From Gnetum montanum (lineage: Eukaryota; Streptophyta; Gnetopsida; Gnetales; Gnetaceae), in NCBI GenBank assembly GCA_015680685.1, contig MNCI01012692.1, positions 52,634 through 116,633 on the forward strand: 64,000 nucleotides of DNA, given 5' to 3'. A program made the position numbers and the translations under genes. The notes below the pieces were generated by a model, which did no database searches, had not been told where the DNA came from, and saw only the letters and a list, made by a program, of their open reading frames with translations. Below are positions 43,912-56,065 of this stretch, piece by piece (position 1 is the first letter of the stretch; the number at the start of each line of letters is the position of its first letter).

Positions 43912-46300
43912 ATGGATCATCTAACATCCAATTTGAATTCTTTTCACAGGTGGAAGGTATCCAACCCACCGATGCCACAAGAATGTTGGGTGGTATACAA
44001 GCATCCCGATGAATATGGCCCTAACTTCACATTCATCCTACATCAGGATGACCATCTACGATGGTGGGACATGGAGGGAAACATCGTACTACCGCCCAAC
44101 CAATCGACTCCTGCAATGCTATTTCACAATCTTGGAAGGCTAGGCATCCAGGACCATGGAGTGGAGTATGTCATGGAGGACCATGACTACCAGGACTATC
44201 ATCCCACTAAAGCTCAATGAGCATGAGACTAGTAGCAGGTAGAAAGATATGAACACTTGAAGAGGAAACAATTCAGTAACCCCTTATTCTCGCAAGGGCT
44301 GTAGGACGATGTGGACCCCATCTTTCATGATTCCCACTTGACCAAACTTCCTCTAGGATAGAAGATCCTTTAGTCCATCATCCAAAGCAAGCCTCTAAGT
44401 GATCAAGATCCTCAAGGGGATGGATGATCATGTAGCAAAGATGGGCAGGATGATCGAGGCCATCATTAGAGTAGAGGGGGAGATCAACACCAGAGTGGTG
44501 GCGATTCCTCTCCTTCTCCATCCTCTCGCTCTCCTATACCTTCATCCAACTTAGGCTTTGATCGTAACTGGGGTAGAAAGAAGTGAAAGGATAGTGGTTG
44601 AAAGGATCAAAAAGGACAACATGAGGAAATGTGTGACCAATCGTGCAATGCTCGCCGACATGAAAGGAGGGGTAGCCAAAATCATCACATACATCATGGT
44701 CCTCAGTAGGACTATGACTCAAATGAGCCATTGTTGGCTACTTAGAGCATGATCTAGATTTCCAAGGTAGTTTATATCCCTAGTAGGCATGTGAAGGATA
44801 GTTGGATCAAGTGTGTTGATATGAGCAACATCTCCAAATTTGAAGGGGGATACAACTATGATCCACAAACTCACTTGTAGGCGTTCCATGACGCCTGCAC
44901 CCTGTAGAACATTGAAAATGATTGGTAGAAGCTGAAGATGTTTCCTCACATACTCATCAAGGAAGTAGAGAATTGGTACTAGTCCTTGGAGCCAAAATCA
45001 ATCAAAATATGGAGTACGATGCTTGAGATTTTCAATGACAAGTATCAAACATACTCTAGAGTGGTGAACCTGAGACGTCAAATCTAAGGGTGGAAGCAAG
45101 GTAATCATGAAACCTTGGATGCATCCATGAGCAGATACTATTCACTACTACATCGTTGCCCTAGTCATGGCTACTCTTAGTGGGCATAACTTCACCACAT
45201 CATTGATGGGCTTCATTTTGAAATGCAAAAGACCCTTGGCGTGTACGCCTAGGGACGATTGTCAGAGCTAAGGGCCCATCAATTGCAACGCCTCATTGAA
45301 CAGGTGGCCAGGGAGGAAGGAGAACTTAGAAATAAGGAGAGTGCAGAAGAATTTAATTAGGATCCCTCCATCAGGAAGAGGGAGGTCTGATTCTATGACG
45401 AGGACAAGGAATCACCACTGGAAGTAGCGGTGAACTGAAAGACCTTACCTTTACAAAAGTTTGCATCTGAAATATCGGTAAAGGTTGAGAAGTTGTGGGA
45501 CTCTTTGGAAGAAAAATTCCAAAGTGTGCTAAATGTTGCAGAAGAGTCCAAAGAACAAGGTAACAATCACGATCGACATAGGAAGAAGGAAGCTAAACAT
45601 GCCCAATATAGGGGTAAGGGCAAAGTTGTTGTAGCAAAGCAACTTGCAGAATCTAACACTGAGGAGGAGGATGAATGTGGCATATGCCAATATGAACATC
45701 CTAAGGGATGTTGTCCTATGATGTCACATCTTCAATATTCTAGGGTATATGCATTGAATTCTTTCTTGGAAAAGAGACAAACACCCCAAAGGTTTCCTTA
45801 CCCACAAGGCAACCCAAGGAAATTCCACCAAAAACAAGGATACTATCCAACTGGAGCACCACCGCAACCTTATGAATACTTCTAGTAGTGGCAGCATCCA
45901 CAAGCATCGGGGATGCCACCTCTAAGGCAGAAGTACCCTTACAAATAGCCATATCCCTATGGGTACTATGTTCAACAACCGATCTCTCCATGAGACTCTT
46001 CTAGTCATGCAGCCTTTCCAAGTTATTACCACCCCCTAGAATATTTCCAACCTCAATCTCCATCACCCAGGGGGGAAACCCATATCTCTTCTATCCTCCA
46101 TCACCTTCTCCTGCCACTCCTCCACAACATCCCACTCAACTGCCACCTACTCCACCAATGCAAGGAGATATACCACCATAGTCACAGCAACAAAATGCTA
46201 TGAGGGTTGTTAACTTAAAACCAACACCTTAGCCGAGTGAATCGGAACCCAAGCCACAAAAACGTCTTTTTTCTAGTCTAATAATCTGAACATACCCTTA
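43912..46300 (+). pseudogene. Inner Athila-like gag, broken
   Basis: Starts MDHLTSNLNSFHRWK. The N-terminal domain carries LRWWDMEGNIVLPPNQ (to 44,217). The capsid-like domain is at about 44,820-45,330 (ISKFEGGYNYDPQTHL, SLEPKSIKIWSTMLEIFNDKYQTY, IIDGLHFEMQKTLGVYA). A zinc finger ECGICQYEHPKGCC with CX2CX3HX4C spacing is near 45,672-45,712, and the tail is Pro/Gln-rich. The stretch 45,493-45,885 is open for 130 codons; elsewhere about 20 stops. The product would be the capsid protein of the intracellular particle. Confidence 0.85.
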
Positions 46301-47190
46301 CACACACCTATGGCCAGTGCCTCCACTAGTCCACTCCTAGAGAAGCCCTCAAGCCAACCACACTCTAATGTCCATACAGTCATGCTCATACATGTCGTGA
46401 CCGACTAGATCAAGGCAGGTTATCTTCCCTAGAAGTTGACTGATCTGGGAAGCCCCCTCATCTATCTTCAGATGGCAGGGAATGAGCCATGAAAATCTCT
46501 TCTAGACTTGGGGTTAGGAGTCAATTTGATCTCTCATGATATGTAAAAGAACTAGAAATTACCCCTACTAAAGAACAACAACATTTGGCTCGAGTTAGCA
46601 GACTAGTCAATCACCGTTCCCTTGGGATTGGTGGAGGACATTATGACCACTGTTTGTAGGTGGTCCTATCCTACTGATTTCCTGGTCATCCATGTGAGGA
46701 ACTACAAGGGTAACTTTTCAATCATCATGGGAAGAGCTTGTCTGAGCACAGTGGATGCATGACTAAGACTCCGAGATCTTTCCCTTGAAATTTCAAAGGA
46801 AAATCCTTTTAGGAAGATTGAGAAGAAGTGTGTTCCATGCATCACGTATAGTGACTCAGGGTGCAAATATGTGTAGCAGTTATGGTCCACTAAGTGGATA
46901 TCCATTCAAGGATGCAGTTGGTGTACTAAGGAATCACCTGTTCAACAGTGCCTGTACACAGCAGCCACCAAACAAGAGGGCACCTAGTGGCTAATAGCTG
47001 ATTTTGCTAGTAGTGCATTGTGCATGGAACCATCTGAGGGGGTTGTACAAGCCTACATTGAAAGCATAGATGAAATGGAAGAGGTTCATCAATAGATCTC
47101 CATTGTTGATGGTCATGATGACTGGGGGAAGCTGCAAATCCCTGAAAGCTTCAAACAAGAGCCCCTAGAGCTCAAGTCTTTACCAGCTCA
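46301..47190 (+). pseudogene. Inner Athila-like protease, broken
   Basis: LLDLGLGVNLIS near 46,499-46,535 is the Athila-type protease active site (DLG in place of DTG). It is followed by LELADXSITVPLGLVEDI, PTDFLVIHV and FSIIMGRACLSTVDA (46,595-46,760), the usual flap and second strand of the fold. Stops interrupt it. A linker leads to RT. Confidence 0.78.
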
Positions 47191-48575
47191 CTTGGAATAT
47201 GCATTTTTGCAAAATGGAAAGCTGGTAATTATCAATGTCACCCTTGCTCCTAAACAGAAGAAGAAATTATTAAAGGTGGTGAACAAATGGGATGCTACAT
47301 TTGCATGGTCATATCCTGAGTTAACTGTAATTGATCCTAGCATCTACCAACATCAGATCTATATTGACCCCTCCATAAAGCCACAACAATAGGCATAGAG
47401 ACAATTGAGCCCCAAACTGAGGCAAGTTTTCAAAGATAAAATTGAAAATTTGATAAAGATAGGGTTCATTTATTTTCATTGCTGATAGTGAATGGGTTAG
47501 CCCACTCATTATTGTGTTCAAGAAAGGTGCCAAATGGAGGGTCTGTATTGATTTCCGATTGCTCAACATGGCCACCTTCAAGGATCATTTTTCACTCTCA
47601 TTTGTGGACCAGGTGTTGGACACCATTGTAGGGTACCACTATTACAAATTTTTGGATGATTATAGTGGATATAACCCTATCCAAATAGCACCAGAGGATC
47701 AAGCCAAAATAACTTTCACAAGTCCCTAGGGGACTTTCGCATATAGGAAGATGCCTTTTGGTCTGTGTAATGTGCCTACCATATTCCAATGCCTTGTCCT
47801 CAACATCTTCCATCAACAAATTGGCAATGGGGTAGAAGTCTTCATGGATGACTTCTCTACCTATGGGGCCATGTTTGAGCAAGCCTTAGACCATCTTGAG
47901 CAGGTTCTAAAATGGTGTGTAGACACCAATCTATGGCTCAATTGACATAAAAGCCATTTGATGGTCCAAGAAGGCATTGTGTTGGGGCATTGCATCTCAT
48001 AGATAGGGATTAGTATGGATCATAAAAAGATCAGGGTCATCCAAGGAATCACCCATCAACCAACCACCACAAAAGATGTTCAATCATTCCTTGGCCATAC
48101 TAGTTACTACTGGTGCTTCTTTGAAAACTTCTTGAAGATCGTGAAGCTATTGGTAGAACTTACAAAGAAAGATGCTTTTTTTATCTAGACTAAGGAATGT
48201 GAATTGGCATTCCAATTGCTTAAACAAAAACTCTTAGAAACTCCAGTTCTATGGGCACTTGATTGGTCCAAGCCCTTCCACATCATGATAGATGCATCTA
48301 ACTATGCCTTGGGAGCCATGCTTACACAATGTGATGATTAGAAAATTCCATACTATATCCACTATGCAAGCCATAGCATTGTGGGTGCTCAGCTTAACTA
48401 CACCATCACCAAAAAGGAGTTGATGGTGGTGGTGTTCACCTTGGAAAAATTCTAACACTATGTGCTCGGATACAAGGTGTTTATGCATACTAACCATAGT
48501 GTTATTCGATTCCTAATGAACAAACCAACAGTGCATCATACAGTGGCTGGTAGATAGGAAGGGGACCGAGAATGT
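47191..48575 (+). pseudogene. Inner Athila-like RT and RNase H, broken
   Basis: RT: TFAWSYPELTVIDPSI (47,298-47,345), KWRVCIDFRLLNMAT (47,532-47,576), FLDDYSGYN (47,655-47,681), FGLCNVPTIFQC (47,757-47,792) and the catalytic FMDDFSTYG (47,841-47,867), with both Asp kept. RNase H follows with FHIMIDASNYALGAML (48,279-48,326) and LNYTITKKELMVVVF (48,393-48,437). About seven stops. The FMDDF box and KKELMVVVF order place it in the Athila/Tat side of gypsy; no second RNase H is seen here, unlike the Tat element on the left. Confidence 0.88.
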
Positions 48576-49930
48576 GGTGGTTAACCACTTGCCTTGTTTA
48601 CGATGGTATGACGTAGAAGAGGAAGAGCCCCTCTTTGACCAATTTCCAGATGAACTCCTCTTTGCAGGTGCAATCAATCTGCAAGTGCCTAAGGAATCCC
48701 CTTGGTTCAACTACATCCTCACCTACCTCACAACCTAGGAGTTGTTAAAGGAGTGGAACCATTGGCAGAAACAATAGTTTCTCCATAAGGCCAAGAATTT
48801 TATGGAAAACAATAGCCACCTTTATAAGGTGTGCATAGATGGCCTGGTTCAATGGTATGACCTTGATGAAGATACATTGTGCGTACTCCAAGATGCTCAC
48901 AAGGGCCCTTGTGGGAGCCACTATGCTAGATGTTGCACATCCATTAAGATCCTACTTGCAGTGTATTACTGGCCCATAATTTTTAAGGACACACAATGGT
49001 TCACCCGCTCCTTCGAACAATGCCAAAAATATGGTGGGATCATAGCACGGTTGGAGGGACATCAATAGTGGATCCAACCATTAGAGCCCTTTGACATCTA
49101 GGGCATCAACTTCATGGGGCCCATCACACCCCTGTCAAATGGAAAGGCATACATCATCGTAGATGTGGACTACTATACAAAGTGGGCAGAAGCGATAGCC
49201 GTCATCAACTATTATTCCAACACCACTACACAATTTGTTCAACAACAAATCATCAACAGGTTTGGAGTGCCATGTGCACTCATTTTAGATAATAGGACTC
49301 ATTTCATGGGTGTCACTTTTCAAAAACTCATGCAACACTTTGGGGACACCCATAAATTTACAATACCCTATCACCCCCAAGCCAACGGGTAGGCTGAAGT
49401 CACCAATAGGGAGATCACCAAGATCCTTACATGAACCATCAGCAAATACAGGAGGGATTAGAGTACCAAACTCAACAATGCCCTCTGGGCCTATCACTCC
49501 ACTTGGAAACTCCTTGTAGGGTACTCTCCCTATGAGTTAGTGTACGAAAAGTTACCAACACTTCCAATTTAGGCCAAACTCCGCACACTATCCACCACCA
49601 GTGACTTAGGCCTTGACCTCCAACTAGCACAACGTAAACGAATTATCAATTTAAGTGTGCTAGATAAGAACTAATTAGTGGACCTGCCTTCAAATGAGAT
49701 CCACAAGGCCTACAAAAAAATGACATGATCTTAGGATTCAAAAGGTCACATTTAGATGTGAAGACAAGGTGTTGTATTGAAACCCCTCACATGTATCCCA
49801 ACAAACCAAGTTTCAAACACTATGGGAGGGACCTTACATTGTCTCCAAAACCTTCCCATCTAGGGCCTAGCTTATCCACAAACCTGAAGACCCCAAAACA
49901 ACACAGTTGGTCAACTCATAACAACTGAAA
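48576..49930 (+). pseudogene. Inner Athila-like integrase, broken
   Basis: Zinc-binding region with AHKGPCGSHYARCC and YYWPIIFKD then EQCQKYGG (48,895-49,035). One Cys of the HHCC set is missing. In the catalytic core the first Asp is changed (GINFMGP at 49,100-49,120 where GIDFMGP is expected). The second is kept in LILDNRTHF (49,279-49,305), and the Glu in AEVTNRE (49,394-49,414). ALWAYHSTWKLLVGYSPYELVY follows. Several stops, so the gene is inactive both by stops and by loss of an active-site residue. Confidence 0.88.
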
Positions 49931-51540
49931 CCTTTCCATGAACTCCACTCAACCAATGATACCACCTCATCATCACCAGGACAACCTTGCTCCATTTTTT
50001 GTGTCTCCTCCTTTCCATCCAATCATGGGGGAGACCATCATCCCTGCTAATCCATTCCACTACACCCCTCATTGCTTTTACACTTTTTTTTATACTTTTT
50101 TTTTACAATTTTTGTTTTTCAACATCATTCATACATTTGCCAATTCTTGTTAATTTTTTCCTTTCTTTAATTATTTTCTATTTCTTTGTGTGTGTTTCAT
50201 TTTCACGTGATCACTAATATGTCATCTTATTGTCATCAAGTGTCTAGCACGGATGGTTTTCATTGTGATGGATCATGTATAATAGTCCACCTAGTTATCT
50301 AGCTCCTACCCTCACATTGTTGTCCTTGGGCTTTACGTCTATTCTCATCTCATAAATCGGTAGTGAGTCCACGTCATCCACCCATTCACCCACTCCATGG
50401 TTTTCCTTCTGTTGAGAACATGCAACCCCTTCACTTAAAAACATTGTAATTAATGTGTAACTTGTGTAGTTCCCAGACTCGGGGATAATCCAATGGTTTG
50501 AATTGGGTGTGACTTCAAGGGGAATGCAACATTTGTCACTCTCTCTTGTCCCCTAGGTTGCTGGTGTGTCCTCACAGATTTCCTACCACTCCATGTTCTT
50601 CTCTCCAAGGAAGCTCCTGGGAAATTCGACCTTGCATGGTGTCATCCTCACCAAAAAATTCAAAAAAGAAAACCAAATAAACATGACGATTCAAAACACA
50701 CCGCTTGGTCAAATACATGAAAACATGCATGGGTCTTTGCATGGTGTGGTTCCCCCCAAAAAAATGTCATGACATCACTATGTGGAAATTCAAAGAATAC
50801 CCCTTAGACTACCTCTCATGGGCCACAAGCACTAGTTATGAGACTTTCTTCGTCCCCTCTAACTTAGCCCTGTTTCACTTCCTTCCTCTCATGTTAGTGG
50901 TGGTTCTCTGTGGTTGCATTATTGCCTCCTTGGGGGATGGCTGGAGCTTCATCTATTGTTATGATGTCACTGTATACGAATGATTTTGGGTCTGAACTTA
51001 GGAAAGGTTCTACTGGGTCACTTAACCACAATTACACAGGGTTTCATGTGATCGATGATCAAAATTACCATTCTCTCATCCCTCTCGTCACCCATTTTTC
51101 TTTGTAACTCACCTCACTACTCGTTTTATGTTTTGTGAGTTCGTTGTGGTTTCCATGAGCTTCTCATGCCTTGGCAAGATCTCTTGGGTAGGAGTGTTAA
51201 CTTCTGAGCTTCATTTCTTGACCCCAGGGCCCACGAACCCCAGTGTTGAGGATATGCAGGGGCTACTAAGGCTACTTCTTGCTATGGGGAGGACCCACCT
51301 ACATATTCTTGGTCCCACTTGTTAGGTCTCCCATCCTTTGAATTTCATGGTTGATTATTTTCAAGGTCCCATCGCTTGATTTCTTCCTTGCGGAGTTCTT
51401 TTGTGTCACGTTCTCCTATTTTTGACTCTTTTTCGAGCCCTGATTACCTTCCTTCTGTCCTCAACCATGACCAAGCCTCTCACGTGCTTCAACTGCCCCA
51501 ATTTGGTGTTTCAAATTCATCATTTTGGGCCTTTTCTGGG
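49931..51540 (+). other. Long non-coding spacer of inner element
   Basis: No credible gene. Pyrimidine-rich at the left (50,080-50,200). It shares landmarks in order with the outer element's spacer (40,529-42,089), so the sequence between pol and the env-position gene is kept although it encodes nothing evident. Confidence 0.6.
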
Positions 51541-51544
51541 TTGG

Positions 51545-51690
51545 TCAGTGATGGTCAATGAGTGCACACACCTGTGTATAGGAGGCCCTGTATACGTAGC
51601 CCCCTACCTATACACGGCTGTGTATACATGGCCCCATTTATGTAGCCCTAACTCCCTATATATACACCTGTTGTGCTTTGAAATTTCATC
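51545..51690 (+). promoter_or_regulatory. Internal U3-like promoter of inner env-position gene
   Basis: Two copies of GTGTATA...GGCCC-type sequence. TATACACGGC at 51,609-51,618 equals 42,918-42,927 of the LTR, and CCATTTATGTAGCC (51,633-51,647) resembles CCGTTTATGCGTAGCC just before the LTR TATA box. A TATATATACAC follows at 51,657-51,667. Order and spacing copy the LTR promoter. Confidence 0.65.
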
Positions 51691-51807
51691 ATTTTGAATC
51701 CAAATTGGGGGGAGATTTTGCATTTTTTTTGCCTAACTTTTCCCTAAGAACCTACCTTCCATCGTGCCTCCGCATCAACCGATCCTTGCCCTTTTAAGCA
51801 ACTGGAG

Positions 51808-52090
51808 GTATGCTCTCAGTCATGGAGGGCATGAAGCCTATGTGTAATTAATTAATTAATTAATTAGTTAGTTAATTAAGACTTTGCACCTCTAAGGGAA
51901 GAAATGAAAACAACCATTTAAACTTCAACTCATCCCTTGTTGTTTTTTGCTCTAACCCATGAATTAACACTCCGGGATACTTAAAGGAATGCTCATGCCA
52001 AGAACATAACCTAGTCAAACTCAGAAGGTGTATAAGGACCATCTTGAGCTACTTATGCATAGTCTAATGGGTGGTTATTTTTGATTGTAG
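51808..52090 (+). other. Probable leader intron of inner env-position gene (283 bp)
   Basis: Donor CTGGAG|GTATGC at 51,808, acceptor TTATTTTTGATTGTAG at 52,090, ATG immediately after. Position and length match the outer copy (293 bp). Contains a TAAT tandem run at 51,847-51,880. Confidence 0.5.
51847..51880. repeat. (TAAT)n microsatellite
   Basis: About eight TAAT-type tetranucleotides in the leader intron, with one TTAG variant. Confidence 0.85.
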
Positions 52091-54938
52091 ATGGCACCCA
52101 AACCAAGGCATCCAAAGGGTGAAAGACCATCACAACCAAGGGACAAGCATCCACACACAGGAAGAGGATGAGGCATGCAACAGCCAAAGCACATGGAGGG
52201 CTCTCATGCAACTAGCCCCCTCTACGAAGGACCTGATGTGGAATCTATCCATCAAATTCTCGAAGACAAGATTCCCAGCGAGCAATCACAAGGGGATGAG
52301 GCTCTGGGGATAGCACCACAGCTTGAGGTCACCCTAACCCAAGCTAGTCTTGATGCTATCAAGCTATACAAAGTGCAATGGATGACCCTCCAAGAGCTAA
52401 ACTTTGGACCATTCCTCGAGAATGCACTAGAAGCTGTGAGGCTGCAACTACAAAATTCTCCTATGTGGCCAATCATCACATCCAATGGTGAGTGGTACTT
52501 AGGAGAGAATTATCTCTTCTAGACGAATCAACAACCAGGGTCCAGAGTAAGAATCAAAGACATATATGTCTCTTACTCTTTAGAGGCAATAGTGTAGGCT
52601 CTGGGGTTGCCCAAGACTAGAGAAGATGTGGTGGAGATTCCAAAATAAGTTGACCTAGAGGTAAAGGTGGAATGGACCTAACGGTGCTATGGGATAGAGC
52701 ACAAGGAATTTGGCTCTTTTCCCACAGTGGAGAGGGTGTACTCAAAGATCTCATCTTACCATTTGAACCCAAGGTAAGACCTAGCAAAATCATAGCCTTC
52801 TCCACTTGTGCATGTGTTACCTTGAGTGGGAAATTCCCAATGACTCTTCCATAGCTGTTATTCTTGAAGATTGAAAAGAGGTTCACTGAAAGCAAACGTG
52901 GAAGACAAGCTCTCCCCTTTCCTTGCCTAATCCAAAAGTTGTGCAAATGAGCAGGGATAGCACAGTACTCCAATGATATAATCTGGCATGCCTCGATTTC
53001 CTCTTAGATTGAGATGATGAAAGATAGGACTCCAACCACTACACAAATAGAGGAGGAGCAGCAACCACCTCCACCACCTATGCAAACAACAAGGTTGGGT
53101 TTGCAAACCATTGCCATTCTCAAGATCTGACAAACACTATTGAGCTAGCAAGAGCAATCTGGCAAGACTGGTGGAGGAGAAGACCCTTTGGTCTATCACC
53201 CTATAATGAGCCACCTAGATCAAGTGGCTCGATCAGTTAGCTTGCTGGAAAGAGCATGGTTGATTTTCTCCACCACTGAAATGCAAGTACCAACAAGGAC
53301 AGATCCTAGTGTTCGAGAGGTAACAATATCAACCTGAAAACTATTTTCTAAAATCTTTGGGAATGCTGCTACCTTCTTAATACACTTGGAAGATGGTGAA
53401 GGGGCAACAGTCTTGGTGATGCAGCACCAAGGATAGGAGATTGTGGCTGAAGTGGTTGCTGATAAAATTGCTATAACTCTCAACACATCGGCAGCACTTG
53501 TACCAAATATTCATAGACTTCAAGATGTGCAGGCATTTTTCAGAACCTCACATAGCAAGATCAATGCAGTGCAACATGAGGAATTGTTGGACCGATTGGT
53601 GGGAACCTGGAAATTGCTTTCAAATGTCTTTGACCTTCCAGATAACATCACTACAACCCAATCAGAGATGCTCTCGGCAAGGGGTAAGAGCCTTATTTTG
53701 GAAGGCCAACTTGAAACTGCTCAAGCTTCCTATCAATGCTTGGCAACAAAAGTGGCCCAACTAAGAACCCAACTTTCCAATCTAGTTCTCCTCAACCATG
53801 AAATCACTAGAGATGAAGCTTTTCAATAGCTTTAGCTCAATCTTCAAATAGTTGAGGATGAGTGAGAGTCAGCGATCTTCGATAACTCCTTGGTAGACGT
53901 TCAAGCATATACTTTAAAGAAGGACTTGATGGAAGTTTTCTAGGAGAATGTTAGGTTGACCATGAAGGTTCATCGCCTTCATAATGTTGGTGCAGAAAAT
54001 GAACACATGAAAAATTTTATCCACCAACAGCAGGAAGAACTAGCCAGGGTGAATGCTGATGTAAGAAGGTTGGCTACCAAGAACTAAAATCTGTCAATGG
54101 AGGAGGTTCGAGCGTTGCAACATAAATCTACAATTGAAATTGTTGCTTGGAAGAATGAGGCCCTAAAATTTGAAACATCAAAAATCATTATAGGGACCAA
54201 GTGGGATTACAGAAGGAAGTAAATGAAAAGCTTATTTAGGTCGCAAAGGCCAAAATGAAGCAAGCGCTCCAACAGCTCTGAGAAGGAGGTGATGTATGGC
54301 AACCTACCTTTGATGGGTTGAATGCCTACAATCAAGCTGAAATCTACCTTAAGGAGCTATAGATTGAGGAGATGAAAGAATATATGGAGCTTGCCAACCT
54401 ACGCTATGCAAACCTAGCTATGCTCATAGCTGGGAGACCGTGGTCAGAATTGGAAAAGAAAGTGGCTGCCTCGTATTCTCTATACGAGGGAGAGTTCCAG
54501 GTGCATAAAGCAACAAAGCAAAAGCTAGAAATAGTAAACGTAAAACTCAAGATTCTCCGCACACGATTTGAAGGAAAACATACAATCACAGAGAACCTGG
54601 CCCATCGAATGAATGACTGCCAGCAGCTGCAGGCATCAATCCGAGCGTTTAACATCAAATGAAAGCAATTTGCAACTTGGTTTGTCAACCTGAAAGAACT
54701 CTTCCCGACGCTGCCATGCCCTTGGGAGGTTCCAGTTCTAGCACACATTGGTGAAGCTTCGTAGATAGTGAATGATCCTAGAAGCAAAGAAGAAAAAATG
54801 AGGGCTCTCTTGGAGACTTTCCGGTTGCCACCAGAAGTTGCAGCTACTATGGGGCAGCCATCATTCATGCCACCACCATCGCATGGGCCAAAAGCTAGTA
54901 AAGGTCTATCAGAACCACCTCCCGTAGGGACGGTGTGA
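52091..54938 (+). pseudogene. Inner env-position gene, broken
   Basis: Starts MAPKPRHPKGERPSQPRDKH (basic), then a conserved region with ASLDAIKLYKVQWMTLQELNF and WPIITSNGEWYLGENYLFW (52,340-52,520). The YSLEAIV-ALGLPKTREDVVEIP stretch (52,572-52,645) recurs in the outer copy as IAEVLNLPNEGPK. The C-terminal half (53,443-54,662) is long and helical with coiled-coil heptads (for example 54,372-54,655). I see no signal peptide, fusion peptide or clear transmembrane segment, so calling it an envelope gene would rest on position only. About 20 stops and frameshifts. It matches the extra ORFs reported downstream of pol in Athila elements; its function is unknown. Confidence 0.65.
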
Positions 54939-55179
54939 TCTTCTCTAACAATTTTGTACATCATTCTACACGGCAAAGACTCTAGGGCTAGCAAGGTGTT
55001 CAATTTTTTCTCTAAACATCACCATTTTTTGTAACTTGCCCTTCTCTGTAACTCGAGCACTTGGTCAAATCAATGTTGTGTCATGTGTGTGTGTCATGTA
55101 TGTGTCAAGTCATGTGCATTGTAAATAAAAGCCCATACATTCCAAATTGTATAGTTACTTGAGAACAAGTTTTTACTTA

Positions 55180-55191
55180 GTTGTGGGGGTA
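55180..55191 (+). other. Polypurine-like tract before 3' LTR of inner element
   Basis: GTTGTGGGGGTA abuts the 3' LTR start, as expected for plus-strand priming, although it is interrupted by T. Confidence 0.55.
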
Positions 55192-56065
55192 TGATGAAGT
55201 GTCATTAGTCGATGCGTCAACTAGGCCACGTATACGCGGCCCCGTCGACATAACCTTCCATGCATCGTTGTGGCCCCATTTACACGGAGCCTATTCTGGC
55301 CTATAAATAAGAGGGCCTTCCACCTCATTTAGGTTCCTTTTAGTCAATTGTAGCGAAGCTCTTGCAGTTTGTTCTCATAGGAGATAGAATATTTTCCAAG
55401 TGCCTGCAGTAGGTGTAAGAAAAGTGATTGGCTCTTTATTCAAGAATTGATGTATCTAAGCCCATTAGCGTGACGACAATAAAGACAAACTATTCAAGCA
55501 TTCCTTGCAGCATTTGTACTTAGTCATTTAATGCATTCAATAGTTTAATATTTTTATGCTTTGATAATTACTTAAGTTTCTGTTATTGTTATTTTAATCA
55601 CTATCGCTCCTTTATATTTCATAAAGGCCATAAGTACAACCATCTCGAACGTAAACCTAACACTTGGTAACCCAGTAATGGTTAACGTCTGGTAACCCAA
55701 TAGTGTTTAGGGGATGCTCAGAATGTGCCCAGAAGATGGAATCGGATACTTACGCTAGAATAGTTAGAATACAAATTAGGATAATCATAGATTATATAAT
55801 AGTTCATTCTTTACTTTCCATACTTTAATTAGATGCCAAAAGATATAATAAAAAGCTATAAAAATCATTAGCCTTAATCTCACTTAACCATTGCAAATAG
55901 AACATCACAGGTGAGATTAGGAAGACAACGACTGTTCTAACCCAAGGTTTTGCTAGTTAGGGTCTGGTGTATGTTAAGTTCTTACAGTCTAGGGAATTCA
56001 ACCAAGTCACGAGTGAACACCCGTGATTCGTATGGTTGGGTGTAGGGGTACCTAGCCACTCATCA
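55192..56065 (+). repeat. 3' LTR of inner Athila-like element (874 bp)
   Basis: TGATGAAGTG ... CACTCATCA; pairs with 42,865-43,767. It lacks about 25 bases of U3 relative to the 5' copy (near 55,250). TATA box CTATAAATAAG at 55,301. The flank CCTTG is the target duplication. Confidence 0.9.

Larger units (their letters stand above)
42865..56065 (+). mobile_element. Inner Athila-like element, complete with both LTRs
   Basis: 13.2 kb, LTRs at 42,865-43,767 and 55,192-56,065, five-base target duplication CCCTG/CCTTG with one change, primer site TGGCACCGTTGTCGGGGA, polypurine-like GTTGTGGGGGTA before the 3' LTR. Order: gag, protease, RT, RNase H, integrase, 1.6 kb spacer, internal promoter, env-position gene. 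LTRs differ at perhaps one base in eight or nine by eye, so the insertion is old. Confidence 0.9.

Noticed and set aside
52091-54938. Calling the third gene of the Athila-like element an envelope glycoprotein
   Set aside because: No signal peptide, cleavage site or transmembrane segment seen; only the position resembles env.
54404-55003. 199-codon minus-strand frame
   Set aside because: Lies opposite the coiled-coil part of the inner env-position gene and has no domain of its own.
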